Below are positions 1-10,960 of a stretch of DNA of 64,000 nt, piece after piece. How positions within the stretch are numbered: the first letter of the stretch is position 1; the number at the start of each line of letters is the position of its first letter. Location of the stretch: the NCBI GenBank assembly GCA_007570785.1, contig ML660774.1, forward strand, positions 7,207,969 through 7,271,968. The letters are read 5' to 3'. Below the pieces are notes generated by a model. The model was given only the letters and a program-made list of their open reading frames with translations, had not been told where the DNA came from and did no database searches. The DNA is from Antilocapra americana (Eukaryota > Chordata > Mammalia > Artiodactyla > Antilocapridae). Both the position numbers and the translations under genes were made by a program.

Positions 1-2384
1 CAACACTGAGATAAGAGACCTGTCAGGTACACACTTGGGAAAGTGGTAATTACAGTCAGGCCCTGCCCGGTAAAGATATCCAGGTCACCTCCGAGCCTCT
101 GGGTAGGAGCCAGGGCGGCACGGATCTAAGAGGAAGCATTTTCATTCAAAACAAAATTTCTAAGAGAAGCAAGATGTTTCCCTTAGTCTTTACACAGCGA
201 TTCACTGTCGTCAGGCAGTGTCTGGATACCCATCACATAGGGGCAAGGGCGTTTCCTAATACAAGTCAGACAAGGGAGCAGCCCTGGACAGCGCAGCCCT
301 GCACTGGTCGGCTCTGCTTCAGCGGCCAGAGCCTGGGAAGCTGTCTGTTAGGCTGACCCACGGCTTCTGCAAGAACCACGGCAGAAGGGGCTCCTGCAGG
401 CCAAGCTCCCTGCTCACGAGCACGTCTGACAGGCGTGTGGTTTCAGCTGATCTGCACACGGGGAGGGACCTCATTACATCTGCAGGCCCACATGTCACAG
501 ACCGTGACACCGTGGTCTGGGGCGGTCAGGCAACACAAGGAGAGCCTGTTATGATAACAGCTGGAGAAGGAAAATTCCTCCTGCCACTGAAACAACCCAG
601 AAGAAAAGCCTCTCCACTTCCCTGGCCAGCAAGAAATCACAAAGTAAACCCCGAGGCAGGAGGCTCCCAAGAGAAGGGGAAAACAATCGAACAGGAAACA
701 GGACCAAAGTCCTTTCACACCGACCAGGGCTGGACCCAGCTGGCAGGGGCCCTCCTCCAAAGGCCTCAGGACAGGAAGGAGGAGGTCTATTTGTTAGAGA
801 AACTGCACACACGGAAGGCAAGAAAGTCCTGGGGTCCCCTCAAAAGCTCTGTCCAAAGCTAGTATATAACTTCTGGTCGCTGCTGTGGGCGGACACAGAA
901 GAGAATCAGGAAAGAACGCTAGACCCACAGGCACAGTCCCTCATGGGACTGGCCATGCCCCATGAGCTGCAAAACCCTGAGCCAGTGCCCCCTGATGCCA
1001 GGGTGGGCTGGGGTGGTGGGCGGGGGGGGGGGGGCAGTGAGAAAAGGGGAACAAGGGAAGATTCACCCCTTTTGTCACCAACATACCACAGCACATCTCC
1101 AAGACGATGCTAGAAGAGGCCCAGGCTGGCCACACAGTCCTGGCATACAGTACCAAATAACAGGATCCCACCCACCCAGAAACTCTGGGTGACAGCGGGA
1201 CATATATAAAGAAAACATGTAAAGGAAACAGCCTGCTGTTAAAAACCATCAATTCTATGGGTGTCTGTTTTATAGTTTTGTTATTCTCTGTACTTTGCTC
1301 TTTTTTTTTTTTTTAATTTCTCAAGATAAAGGAGCTATAACTAGGTCAGGTCAGTTCCTTTCCTCCTGTATTTATGCATTTCTCACCTGCTCCAGAAAGG
1401 GTCCCAGGTGGTAAACTGTCCTTCCCACAGAGTGACAGATGGGGTGAAAGCCCCTCCCAGAAAAGACATGTCTAAGCTCTCGCCATCTGCCCTAACCTTT
1501 AAGAGTTAACGCATCTGCAGGAGTGAACCAAACTATCCAGGGCCCTGGCTCCAGGAGCCACCAAGCGAGAAAGCATTGTGTATAGGGTGGAGCACAAAGG
1601 GAGGTCAGTCCAGTGAGCCAGGAGCCAGACAGAAACAGGCAAAGGCAGGCAGTGGGGAGCTAACACTGAGGCCCTGTCTGTGCTGGGAGTCACCGGGGAG
1701 GCGGGTGGGTTAAAGATGTTGGTGACATACACCAGAGGCCGGGACACTCCTCTCTCCCAGAAGAGCAGCCAGGTAGCTGCAAGAGCCACAGAGGAAGCAG
1801 CCTAGTCCTTGTTGCCCCCAGAGGATGCAGGGATCAAATAGCAGTGACCTGGAGAAGAAGGCTAAGGGGACACATGGTTGGGTAGAGTTACTTACACCTC
1901 TCAAAATAGAGCAGGGCTTCAGAGGGATGGATAAACCCGAAAAACGGCTAACAGAGCAAGGGTGAGTGGGACACTGAATAAAAGTCAGATTTTGACCCAG
2001 AGACAGAGGGAGGCCAGCTACTCTCAAGCTTGGAAGAAATCCACTTTTGAGTGTTTAGAGATTTCAGCCCTGGGGATGCCCTCCGTGGTGCTGGAGTGGG
2101 AGAGACAAGACAAAAGGTTAAGCAGGATTTGGCTCATTGTGGGTGGAGAGATGAGGGAGCCCTTGGCAGCTAGGGTTACACCCAGAGTTCAGGTAACTAT
2201 AAGAAAAGGTGATTAGCCCTGGGGAAGCTAAAGACAAAACAAATCCAACCACTTGCAGAAAGTTATAGAATAATGCCCCAGTGTTTAAAAGAAGGAAGGG
2301 GAAAAAAAAAGAGAGATTGTCCAATCTGGCCTCCTTGGAACAAGCAATGCTAGTTTTCGGTCTCTATTTCCCCCTTATGCTTTG
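1..2384. other. Single-copy-looking stretch, no gene recognised
   Basis: I see no family-specific repeat and no coding frame that resembles a known protein. Base composition is near 50% GC. The longest frame (437-862, plus, 141 codons) is within what chance gives and has no recognisable domain. Two homopolymer runs stand out: 13 G at 1022-1034 and a T-run near 1301-1314. A donor-like GTAAGT lies on the minus strand near 1890, but nothing around it supports an exon. Confidence 0.4.
1022..1034 (+). repeat. Poly-G run (13 G)
   Basis: Thirteen consecutive G preceded by a GGGTGGTGGGC context, making a local G-rich block from about 1002 to 1034. It is a simple low-complexity run, prone to sequencing error and G-quadruplex formation. 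Confidence 0.9.
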
Positions 2385-2570
2385 TTTATGTTTTTATTAT
2401 GAAAATTTCCAAATCTAGTCAAAATTATATAGGGTAGTACAAGATGCCACCATGTACCCATAATAATCCCAGCTTCAGTTTCAATAACGATCACTATCTT
2501 GTCCGTGTTGTTTCATTCAATATCTGCTTCTTAAAAAAAAAAAGCAAATCCCAAACATCCTATCATTCAG
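2385..2570. mobile_element. Old interspersed repeat, family not assigned
   Basis: The order 'CATGTACCCATAATAATCCC', 'AGCTTCAGTTTCAATAACGA' and 'AGCAAATCCCAAACATCCTA' matches a widely dispersed ancient mammalian repeat that I recall with the phrases 'ATGTACCCATCACCCAGCTT' and 'AAGCAAATCCCAGACATCAT'. It is heavily diverged and I cannot give the family name with confidence. Confidence 0.4.
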
Positions 2571-2790
2571 GTGACACTTCTGAGGCCCATTTTAGCTCTA
2601 TGACCCTACAGCTTCGCGGACCTGGTTCTAGGAGGACTAAGACTGGCACATACATGGCCACCTGCCACCAACCAAAGGTTTAAACAAGGAAAGCCAACAC
2701 AAATAATGACTTAAAGCGGCCAACCCAGCATGATATTTAATTGACATGCAAAAAAAAAAAAAGTACATATAAACACACTGAGAATATTTA

Positions 2791-3010
2791 GGGAGCTAGT
2801 GGGAAAGAACCTGCCTGCCAAGGCAGGAGACTTAAGATACATGGGTTCAGTCCCTGGGTCAGGAAGATCCCCTGGAGCTGGGCATGGAAACCCACTCCAG
2901 TATTCTTGCCTGGAGAATCTCCATGGATAGGGAAGCCCAGCGGGCTACAGATTGCACAGCGCAATGGGACTGCACAGGGTCGGTCACTACTGAAGCAACT
3001 TAGCATACAT
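2791..3010 (+). mobile_element. Bov-tA SINE
   Basis: The tRNA-like head (GGGAAAGAACCTGCCTGCCA, GGTTCAGTCCCTGGGTCAGG) is followed by the Bov-A body 'CCACTCCAGTATTCTTGCCT' and the tail 'ACTACTGAAGCAACTTAGCA'. The body carries a local rearrangement around 2945-2980. Such SINEs are mobilised by BovB, whose 3' end they share. An A-run lies just upstream at about 2749-2762. Confidence 0.85.
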
Positions 3011-5822
3011 GGAAAGGGTACAGGAATGAATAAAATGAAGTCCTTGTCCTAAGGACACTTCTTTCTACCCTGTCAAGTCTTGGGTCCAAAGGTAAAGCAT
3101 CTTCCAGACTTAACCTGGCTCTCCTAAAGTCAGAGACCAATTTGACATGAATCACAACCCAGTGTCACAAAGCACTATCAAGACTCCCTTCACTAACAAG
3201 TTCTCTCATTTTAAAAAATGGCACTTGGAAGGATCTTGCCACACTGATGGCAGAGAAGGATTTACTTTTCTGGCTCTCGAAACTTTTGATAATGCATCAA
3301 AAACCATACATACATGTACCCCTAACATGTAGATGCACTTGTTTATAAACTATATACAAATATTTTCTGGATGTTATGAAACAAAATTATGAATTTGAAA
3401 AGAAAGCTAAAAAATAAACATCTATGTGGCTGTAACACCTGCACCCTAATAGATGGTCTACCCCACAACAGAGGGTGGGCGGTGCCCCCGATCTTGGAGA
3501 CCGGTGTTCCTTCTCTGTGTCACCTGCCTGCAGAGAGTCTCAGTCAGTTCCCGATTATGGGTGGCAATAAATGCAACTGCCCACTGGAGCACCTGCAGAA
3601 AGAAGCCCGCCGCACCCAGGACGTGGGCTAACGGTGCCCGCCTAGGCTGCCAATGGACTTGCCATCCAGGAAGGAGACACAAATACCCTGCAAGGCCCCG
3701 TGATGGAAAGGGACGCTGAGGAGGGCAGGAGAGTGAGGGTGACGGGCACTCAGGCCAGTGCAGAGGCCAAGTGTTCCAGGCAAGGCCCCTGCAGGCCAAG
3801 GGGCTGGCTCATCAGAGGTGGTCTGTCCCAGACCCCACAGCTAGAGTCCCTACGAGCCCTCCCAAGAGGCCCTGGAGTCTGAGGCATTGGTCACTGACTC
3901 ATGTCAGGAGGGAAAACTCAGCCTAGCACTGCCTCTGGCATCTAGCCTGCTCAAGCTGCCTGGCGCACCCGCCGATCGCGGTCCCTCCCCCGTGAGGCGG
4001 TTGGCTGGACTGCCTGACAGCAAGGTCCCCGCTCTGTCTGGAGCACCTCCAAGGCTTGCCGGAGGCACAACGTGGCAAAGTGTCCTAGAGGAGGGACAAA
4101 CAGCTATCTGACAATTTCACCACCCACACAGAGACAAGGTAGGATTTTTGATAGAATACCAGGTAAACAAAGGCTACAGTACACTTATGTAACATTGTCT
4201 AGAACTTGACATCAATCTCCTTCCTGTGAAGCCCATAACCACCTGTTGCTCAAATAAAACAAGCTACCCCCGGAGAGACCTCAGACGCCCTCTGGCTTGC
4301 CAAGTTCAGCCCCGGGAAAGCACAGGCTTTGGTCTGGGGATTTTCAACGGCTTGATGTCAGCTACAAGATCTGAGCCTTGCAGGGATTATAACATACAAA
4401 CCTTGAACAACGAAAAATGTACATTCTTATCAGTGAGAGCGTCTATGGGATAATGGTCCATCTGAATATCTCCTGGCCTCAGTCAGTCATCCGATGATAT
4501 TAAGTACTTACAAACAGTCAGGTCCTGCGTTAAATGCTGCTGTAGAAACAGAAATGACAGTGACCAGGTCTATTAAATGCAGAGCTGAGTATGTGGCTGG
4601 GGGGCTATCTGGGGGGACTGAGCTAAGCACATATGAAGAGGCAAAGGAAGGGTGGGGCTGTGCCACTCAGAAACTGAAGAACCAGTGCACTCAGGCACCA
4701 AACAACTGGAACAGAAGTAGGCCAACCACCAGAACTGGGTTTAGGAGAGCCACCCCTAGCCATGCATTAACCGTTCGGTTTGGTAGCAGCTCTTTTCTAA
4801 CCAGAATGTGAGTGTCTCAACATTTTAACCACCAGCTCTTGTTGGCTGAGGGTTCCAGTGAGTGATGTGGAGTCTGAGGGTGGTGAGGGTCACTCCAGGA
4901 AAAGGGCTCTGAAAAGCAGGGTCACGAGCAATGAGGCCAGGACCAGGAGGTCACCGCAGCCGGCGGGGGTGGGGAGGCATGCCAGGGAGGCTCACTCGAC
5001 ACAGGAAGGTGGGTCAGGTAGCAGACAGAGCTCACGTACAGAATCATGGGTGCAGAGGCCTTGGTTCAACCCTGTGCCACCAGAGTCTCTTTCCAAAAGT
5101 CCCAGCATGTGGCCGTTTGGCAGACTCATGGGAGACAGCAGGTTGGAACCAGACTCCAGAAGCCCCCAAGAGCCAAGCTACCCGAAGACTTGGGCCCTTC
5201 CAGAGGAACCCTGGAAGACTTCTGGGCAGAGGAGGGATTTGATCAGAACTCTGTTAGAAAGTGTCACCATCATTTTTCTTTTTTTAACTAAGCAACCTTG
5301 TTTTCTAAACTAGAGGTGACAGACTGTGGATGAGGGTGGCGACCTGGACAAGGAAAGGAGGAAATGCACGTGTGGTGGGCAGCACGGTACAGAATAACAG
5401 AAAATGATGACTGGCTGGGTCTCATGCCACAAGTCAAAGGTTCAGCCATTCCTCCAATAGGCACAGGGCCCAGGAACTAACAACACTGTGTGTCACGGCC
5501 TGAGGGGAACACAGCTTCTGTAACCTTGGTAAATCACTCCACCCTGGGTACCAGGTACTATGTCAGGTGATGAGTGAGTTAGGCTCCTTCAGGGACCTGG
5601 GGAGCCAGGGGGTGCTGAAGTGTCTCCGAGGCCAGGAAGCAACTGTATCTCCAGTTTATGTGACCTGGGACTCCCACCCTGTCCTCTTTCAACCGTGGCA
5701 GCCCTGTTTTTATTTATTTCATATACGGGTGTTCTGCCTAAAATTGTCTTGGGGAAAGGAGGCCACAACTGATAGACAATATCTCTGTGCCTTCAAATCC
5801 TGCAAAATATTTAAAGGTTTCC
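3011..5822. other. Stretch without recognised gene
   Basis: No coding frame resembles a known family. Frames of 100-150 codons (for example 4858-5313, plus) fall where GC is raised and stops are thin. Around 5170-5260 there are phrases resembling the L2-like repeat seen better at 56.4-57.1 kb (for example CAGAGGAGGGATTTGATCAG), so at least part of this is old repeat. The rest looks single-copy. Confidence 0.35.
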
Positions 5823-5835
5823 AGCACAATCTAGT

Positions 5836-6089
5836 GGAGAAGGCAATGGCACCCCACTCCAGGACTCTTGCCTGGAAAATCCCATGGACGGAGGAGCCTG
5901 GTAGGCTGCAGTCCATGGGGTCCCTAAGAGTTGGACACGACTGAGCGACTTCACTTTCATGCATTGGAGAAGGAAATGGCAACCCACTCCAGTGTTCTTG
6001 CCTGGAGAATCCCAGGGACAGAGGAGCCTGGTGGGCTGCCGTCTATGGGGACGCAGAGTCAGACATGACTGAAGTGATTTAGCAGCGGC
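5836..6089 (+). mobile_element. Bov-A2 SINE (two A units), full length
   Basis: Two tandem Bov-A units are present. The first begins GAGAAGGCAATGGCACCCCA and the second begins GAGAAGGAAATGGCAACCCA, each with 'CTTGCCTGGA(G/A)AATCCCA' and ending 'GACACGACTGAGCGAC' and 'GACATGACTGAAGTGA'. The tail is an AGCAGCGGCAGC-type repeat. It is flanked by a 12-bp target-site duplication, AGCACAATCTAG at 5823-5834 and AGCACAGTCTAG at 6090-6101. The low divergence suggests a young insertion. Confidence 0.95.
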
Positions 6090-6194
6090 AGCACAGTCTA
6101 GAGGACCAACTCTGTCTTCAGTCTTGCTACCAGCTGCATAACCTGGAACTTTCCAGGGGGCCCCTCTAGACTAAGATCCCTTTAAGTTCGAGAA

Positions 6195-6400
6195 GAAGAG
6201 CTGAGCCAGTAGGCGCTCTGGCCCTGAAACCAGACTGCCGAGGTTCAAACCCTGGTCTGGGAGACTTAATCTCTGTGCCTGTTCCTATTTACCTTTCCTC
6301 AGATATGCATATATGTAGGACTACTTTACAGGGTAGCTGGGACAGTGAACTCGGTCGACAGCTCTGAAGCGCCGAGGGCAGCGCCTGGTGCTGTGGGCTG
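6195..6400 (+). mobile_element. MIR SINE, near full length
   Basis: The order of MIR landmarks is visible: a tRNA-like start (AGCCAGTAGGCGCTCTGGCC), 'GGTTCAAACCCTGG', 'ACTTAATCTCTGTGCCTGTT' with 'TTTCCTCAGATATG' (the 'CTCTGAGCCTCAGTTTCCTC' core), 'ACAGGGTAGCTGGGA' and a 3' end 'GCAGCGCCTGGTGC'. Ancient and strongly diverged. A second MIR-like fragment (CTACCAGCTGCATAACCTGG) may lie at 6102-6190. Confidence 0.6.
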
Positions 6401-6855
6401 TATGACCCCTCATCCTGTTCGCTCAGCTAGCACCGCCCTGCATCGTAGTTGACAGCTGAGGCTGGCGGGAAAGGAGCTCCTGTAGCAACTTTCGATTTAC
6501 TCTGGTTAACAAAAGAATAAATAGTACTCAGAACATTTTGGCCTTATGTATATGGACATCTTCCCCCACAACAAACCTATGAGGAAAGTGCCAATTTCTA
6601 TAGCAGCCAAGTAAGCGTGCCAATGGACAGATAATACATTTATCAGAAGTCCCTCCCAAATGAGGAAATGGCTGTCTAAAAGGCAGCCCACACTTCCCCC
6701 TGTGATGCCCTAACTTCTTTCCACTTATCTTTCCAAAGCATGAATCCTTATTTCAACAGTTTTTGACTAAAACACATGAGCCCATGGTTCATTAAAACCA
6801 TCCGGTAATAAAATATAATTTCCAAATCATGGTCAATTTGAACAGTTTTAAAGCA

Positions 6856-7072
6856 GTGAAAGTGAAAGTGTTAGTTGCTCAGTCATGACCACCTCTTTGC
6901 AACCCCATGGACTGCAGCCTGTCAGGCTCCTCTGTCTATGGGATTTCCCAGGCCAGAAGACTGGAGTGGGTAGCCTTTCCCTTCTGCAGGGAATCTTCCC
7001 AACCCAGGGATCAAATCCAGGTCTCCAGCATTAGCAAGCAGATTCTTCACTGTCTGAGCCACCAGGGAAGCC
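6856..7072 (-). mobile_element. Bov-tA SINE, antisense
   Basis: On the plus strand it reads from the tail (AGTGAAAGTGAAAGTG, TTGCTCAGTCATGACC) through 'TGGACTGCAGCCTGTCAGGC' to the tRNA-like head 'TGAGCCACCAGGGAAGCC'. It is flanked by an approximate duplication, TTTAAAGCAG at 6847-6856 and TTTAAAACAG at 7075-7084. Confidence 0.92.
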
Positions 7073-7336
7073 TCTTTAAAACAGAACATTTCCTAACTTA
7101 AAAAAAAAAAAAAGACATACTGAAATATACAAGATATTTAGTGAACTGTTCTAAATGTCCAATAATAGGAGAAATGTAAATAATTTATGGCAAATTGCAT
7201 AAACTATATAAGACAGTCATCTTCAAAACTCTTTTTTCAAGAGTATGTAACAACATGGAGGAAGTGTCCACAATATAACTTAGGTCATTAAAGTCAAATG
7301 ATCAAAAACATTATCTTCAATGCAAAAGCAAAAGCA

Positions 7337-7430
7337 GCCTGTGGGATCTAGTTCCTCAACCAAGGACTGAACCCAGGCCACAGCAGTGAAAGCCCAGAAT
7401 CCTAAACCACTAAGCCACCAGGGAACTCCT
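7337..7430 (-). mobile_element. CHR-2-type SINE, antisense, truncated
   Basis: It ends with the complement of the CHR head: 'CCTAAACCACTAAGCCACCA' then 'GGGAACTCC'. Upstream is 'GGGATCTAGTTCCTCAACCA' and 'GACTGAACCCAGGCC'. CHR elements are tRNA-Glu-derived SINEs of cetartiodactyls. Only the head and part of the body are recognisable. Confidence 0.8.
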
Positions 7431-7879
7431 AGATTTTGTTTTTATAGTTCTCAATTTTCCATAACAAGTATAGATTTCTATTATAATATTAAATGGATAT
7501 GTTATATAAATTATACACCACATAATTACATACTGTATTTATATAAATATATAATTTTACTTATATAGCTTTTCTGAGGTAAATGGTTTTTGAGTTAGAT
7601 ATTAGACAGCTTTCAAATTTTTATTTACAACTTGACAACTACATGGAGCCACCAGTCTTGAAATCTTAGATACTGGGGACAGAATTGGCCTCCAACTGAA
7701 TGTATTATTTGGCAGGAAGAAGCTCAGGGGAGCAGAGTCCTCACCTCTAGCTAAGTTTTTGGCCAAAGAATGTGCCATCCCTCCAAGCTGGCCAAATTTC
7801 TGGGAAGGATCCTTTCTATTTCACCCTCCCCTCTTGATTCTACAAAAGTGACCACTAATAACTATGTCCTCTCCAACAC
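7431..7879. other. AT-rich stretch, nothing recognised
   Basis: It is strongly A+T-rich around 7440-7570 with runs such as ATTATACACCACATAATTAC and no coding potential. I recognise no repeat family. Confidence 0.4.
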
Positions 7880-7927
7880 AGTGAAAGTGAAAGTCACTCA
7901 GTCATGTCCAACTCTTTGAGACCCAGG
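7880..7927 (-). mobile_element. Bov-tA tail fragment, antisense
   Basis: Only the SINE 3' end is present: GTGAAAGTGAAAGTCACTCA followed by 'GTCATGTCCAACTCTTTGAG'. It breaks off into 'ACCCAGGCCAGC', so this is a severe 5' truncation or a later deletion. Confidence 0.8.
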
Positions 7928-9989
7928 CCAGCTCTCAGCGAAGCCCACAGTGGAGAACTTCTAAATGTTAGCATGTGAAAAGGCAGACAGATGAAGATGA
8001 TGCAGATTACGTGACCAGATTCTCCTGTCACTGTGATACAAATTATGTATCATCTCAAGCTTCACAAACTAGGAATTCTTAAGAGTTCACATTCAGCATT
8101 TTAGGTGATGAATGGGAGAGGAAATGACAAGGAACTGGGCACACAAGCACTGGTGAGCCTGCCTCCACTTTCCAGCTCATCAAGTCCAGCTATATATTTG
8201 TTTAAAAGCTCCCCAAAGCTCCTGTTAGGACTATAATATTGAAACTCAAACTCAACCACTGGCAGTTTCAGATTAGCTCTGTTCGCTGAGACTTGATCTC
8301 CAGGGATGAGTGTCAAAGCAAAGTGACTCTAATGTGTTTGTCTGAACACCAAGTTGGACAGTTAACCTTCAACAAAAACTGGCACCTCTGATCTCCCTCC
8401 TTACTGGCCGTGGCCTGTCAGAAAACAGAGCTTGAAGTGGACTTCGGGTACCTACAGCTCTGACCTGCCTTAAGGGATATTCCTTTGTATTTTCGAACAC
8501 AGGAGCCTAAACCATTGCATCATCTAAATAAATCTGGTCACAAAGCATGATTAATTCTGTCACCATTGACAGAATTTGGTTATGAGAGTAAATGCAAAAG
8601 GACGCAGGTGGCAAATTTGCCCAATAAATTCAGAAACTGACTTTAAAAAGTTATTTTATCCCTCCAAGGTTACTGAGCAACATGTCTAGAAATAACTACT
8701 TATTCCTACAGTCTTGCTCTTTCCAGAAAAGTGAAACTTGAAGGGAGAGAGGAGAAATCCCCAGCTGTAATGACAAAACAACATAATCTTTCCCCATCCT
8801 CTCCTCCAAACTTCCACAAGACAGCCACATCAAAACCAAAGATGCAGCCTGCCCTGGACATCAAGCAGGACACTGTGGCATGTGAGTACATGGTCAGCTA
8901 TACCAAAGCTCAACCAAAAGCTGTGATAGTTATGAGAACTCGACCTGTATGATATAAATAGAGACCTTTCTTTACCTGCATTTGTCACAAGTATAGCTCT
9001 CTTAAATGCCCCAAATTTAAAAGCCCAGAGATTCTTTTTAGTCAGGTTGCCCACATTAATAAAAAAAAAATACTGCCAAACTATGCTTAACAGAGACAGG
9101 AAGGAAATAGGTCAACATGCTAATAACTATGAGAGAAGGGTGATTTAAAAAGTCTTTTTAATTTATAGCAAATGCAGAAAACAAGTCCATAACATATGAT
9201 TTATGATGTGTCTCTATGATGTGAGGGAGGGAGATATGAAGTGGGTTACTCATCGGGGTTTGCTTTTTTCAGTCACAGAATTTTAGTTTCTGAAAGACTT
9301 TAGTGTAATGCACCCTTTCCCACATGAGGAGTCAAGTTTCAGCCTGAGATGGGATTCTCCCAGGTGAATCAGAACAAGAATGAACATTTCCCAGGACTTG
9401 GCTCCACACTGATGGGAAGGGAAGGTTATTTTAAAGGTTCCACCTTCTCAAGCCCATCCAACCAGACAATCAACTCAAATCTTAAGTTTTAAGCCAATTC
9501 AACCTGCCACCTCAGTCTAAAAAAGCTGAATCAAGCCAGAGGTACCGACTAGCTTTTAGTTTGTAAGTGTTAAGCAAATAATTGTTTAGGGGATAATAAT
9601 CATAGGTGAAATTTGTCAGAAACTATGAAAGTAACCAGTTTCTCTCATGCTAAGCAAAAGTAAAAAATAAACGGGTATTAACAGCTGGGGCACTTTACAT
9701 GCACCTGTACCAACAAGAAGCTTAAATGTTTGAACTTTCAAAGGCGAGTGCACTATTATAACGGTATTAATTAAGCGCCATAACCTTGAAAGTGGGTAGG
9801 GTGGGGAAGGGGTTTGCAAACTCTAGCCTACACTCGGATTAACAGGAGCATCTGTCTCTGTTCTCGTCCACGTGTTCATTCAAGTCACCTACCACCACGC
9901 TCCGTCTAGGCTGCAAGGCGATAGATATCATGATTTTTACTTCCTAATTTCAAAACATGCCAGGTTCTTTAAAACGACTCCATCACGGC
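7928..9989. other. Stretch without recognised gene or repeat
   Basis: About 2 kb directly left of the CpG island, moderately AT-rich and free of ruminant SINEs. If the island promoter fires leftwards this would be the start of its first intron. Frames here (for example 8731-8952, plus, and 8101-8316, minus) are 60-75 codons and resemble nothing I know. The absence of young SINEs over 2 kb is noticeable compared with the rest of the window. Confidence 0.4.
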
Positions 9990-10642
9990 CATGTACAGCA
10001 GCTGTGGCACTCCTCTGCAGGCACCGCGAGAATTTCCACATGTGGCCACCGGCTTCGGATGCTGCCTTTGACCCTCCCGCGGGCGCCGCACGCAGGGACC
10101 ACCCTTCACGCCGAGGCTCTGATGCTTCCACGCGCGATCCGAGCACGCCTCCGGCCCGCCTCGGAGGGGCAAGAGGGAGGCCGCGACCCAGAGAGCGTCG
10201 CCACGGCCCCGCGGCGATCATCGCCCCGAATCTGCAGCTCCGGGTCCGGCTTCCAGCTGGGCGGTCCCCGTCGCCACACAAACAAGGACCCGGGTCCGCG
10301 GCGCGCGTCACCCGCACCCCGCCGTGCACCAGCCCCGCGCCCGCGCCGCCCAAGGGGAGAGGCGGGCGGGCATCGCCGGCTCTCTTGCACAGGAAGCGGC
10401 GGCGGATCGGGCGGCTTGGAGGCCTCCGCGGCGGAGGGAACTCGGGGAGCCGCCGGTCAGAGGCCGGAAAAGCGGAACGTCGCTGCGATCCGAGGGCGGG
10501 TTCTCGGGTCTCCGCTGCGGCCGCCACCGCCCGGGCTCCGACCGGCGGGGCAGCCTTACACCCGAGCCCCCGCCGAGACCCCGGCGGCGCCGCAGCGGAT
10601 ACGGATGCGGCTCCCCACCCCGCCGCCAGCAGAAGCACTCAC

Positions 10643-10692
10643 CTCCTCCGCAGGCCCGGCCGTCCGCCGCCCGCTGTCACTGCAGCCCACTG
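10643..10692 (-). other. Candidate non-coding first exon of a leftward transcript
   Basis: Inferred. On the minus strand the order is: GC boxes (about 10870-10806), an A/T-rich TATA-like CTTAAATA at 10725-10718, then about 75 bp later a donor reading GAGGAG|GTGAGTGCTTC with the intron starting at 10642. A transcription start near 10692 would give a 5' exon of about 50 bp. No start codon is assigned and no downstream exon was identified between 1 and 9990. The TATA-like box also reads well on the plus strand (TATTTAAG), so a rightward or bidirectional start is a real alternative. Confidence 0.3.
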
Positions 10693-10717
10693 CCGGCCCC
10701 GGGCCGGGTCCCGATGC

Positions 10718-10725
10718 TATTTAAG
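10718..10725. promoter_or_regulatory. TATA-like box in CpG island
   Basis: TATTTAAG on the plus strand (CTTAAATA on the minus) is an isolated A/T island in very GC-rich DNA. The plus-strand reading is the closer match to TATAWAWR. The minus-strand reading fits better with GC boxes lying upstream and a splice donor downstream. Confidence 0.45.
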
Positions 10726-10805
10726 GGCGCCGCCGCGGCTTCCGAGGGCTGGCTGCGCCCCAGCAGCTCACTGCAGCCTAGGAGCGGGGCTGGGGCCAGA
10801 GCGCG

Positions 10806-10870
10806 TGCCCCGCCCGCCCGCCTCGGGCCCCGCCCCCGGCCCCGCCCCGGCCCCGCCTCCGGCCCTGCCC
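10806..10870. promoter_or_regulatory. GC-box (Sp1-type) cluster
   Basis: Repeated CCCCGCCC/CCCCGCCCC cores occur at short intervals (for example CCCCGCCCCCGGCCCCGCCC). On the minus strand these are GGGGCGGGG boxes about 80-150 bp upstream of the TATA-like element. They are typical of Sp1/KLF-bound CpG promoters; binding itself is inferred. Confidence 0.7.
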
Positions 10871-10960
10871 CCACAGCGGCCCCGCCGCCGCGCGCCCGCC
10901 CGGCGGTCCGTCGAGCGCGTGCCCGCCGGCTGGTGGAAGCTTGGGGCACCGCGGGGGACG

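Larger units (their letters stand above)
9990..10960. promoter_or_regulatory. CpG island / promoter region
   Basis: An abrupt block very rich in G+C and in CpG dinucleotides, for example CGGCGCGCGTCACCCGCACC and the 10.40-10.60 kb interval, in a window otherwise CpG-poor. It contains a TATA-like TATTTAAG at 10718-10725, a dense run of Sp1-type GC boxes (CCCCGCCC and variants) at about 10806-10870, and on the minus strand a consensus-like splice donor GAG/GTGAGT at 10648-10637. Retained CpGs imply germline hypomethylation, typical of housekeeping or developmental gene promoters. The gene cannot be named. Long open frames across the island in several frames reflect rarity of stop codons in GC-rich DNA. 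Confidence 0.85.

Noticed and set aside
437..862. 141-codon plus-strand frame near the left end
   Set aside because: Other-strand frames of similar length overlap it, and there is no recognisable domain or start context.
4858..5313. 151-codon plus-strand frame
   Set aside because: Overlaps two other plus-strand frames and sequence resembling an old interspersed repeat; no familiar domain.
5836..6089. Regularly repeated A units as a CRISPR-like or satellite array
   Set aside because: The two units are the normal dimer structure of the Bov-A2 SINE, and the window is mammalian nuclear DNA.
9937..10638. 233-codon minus-strand frame starting just left of the donor-like site
   Set aside because: It lies mostly in what would be intron if the donor at 10642 is used, is low-complexity, and overlaps equally long frames on the other strand.
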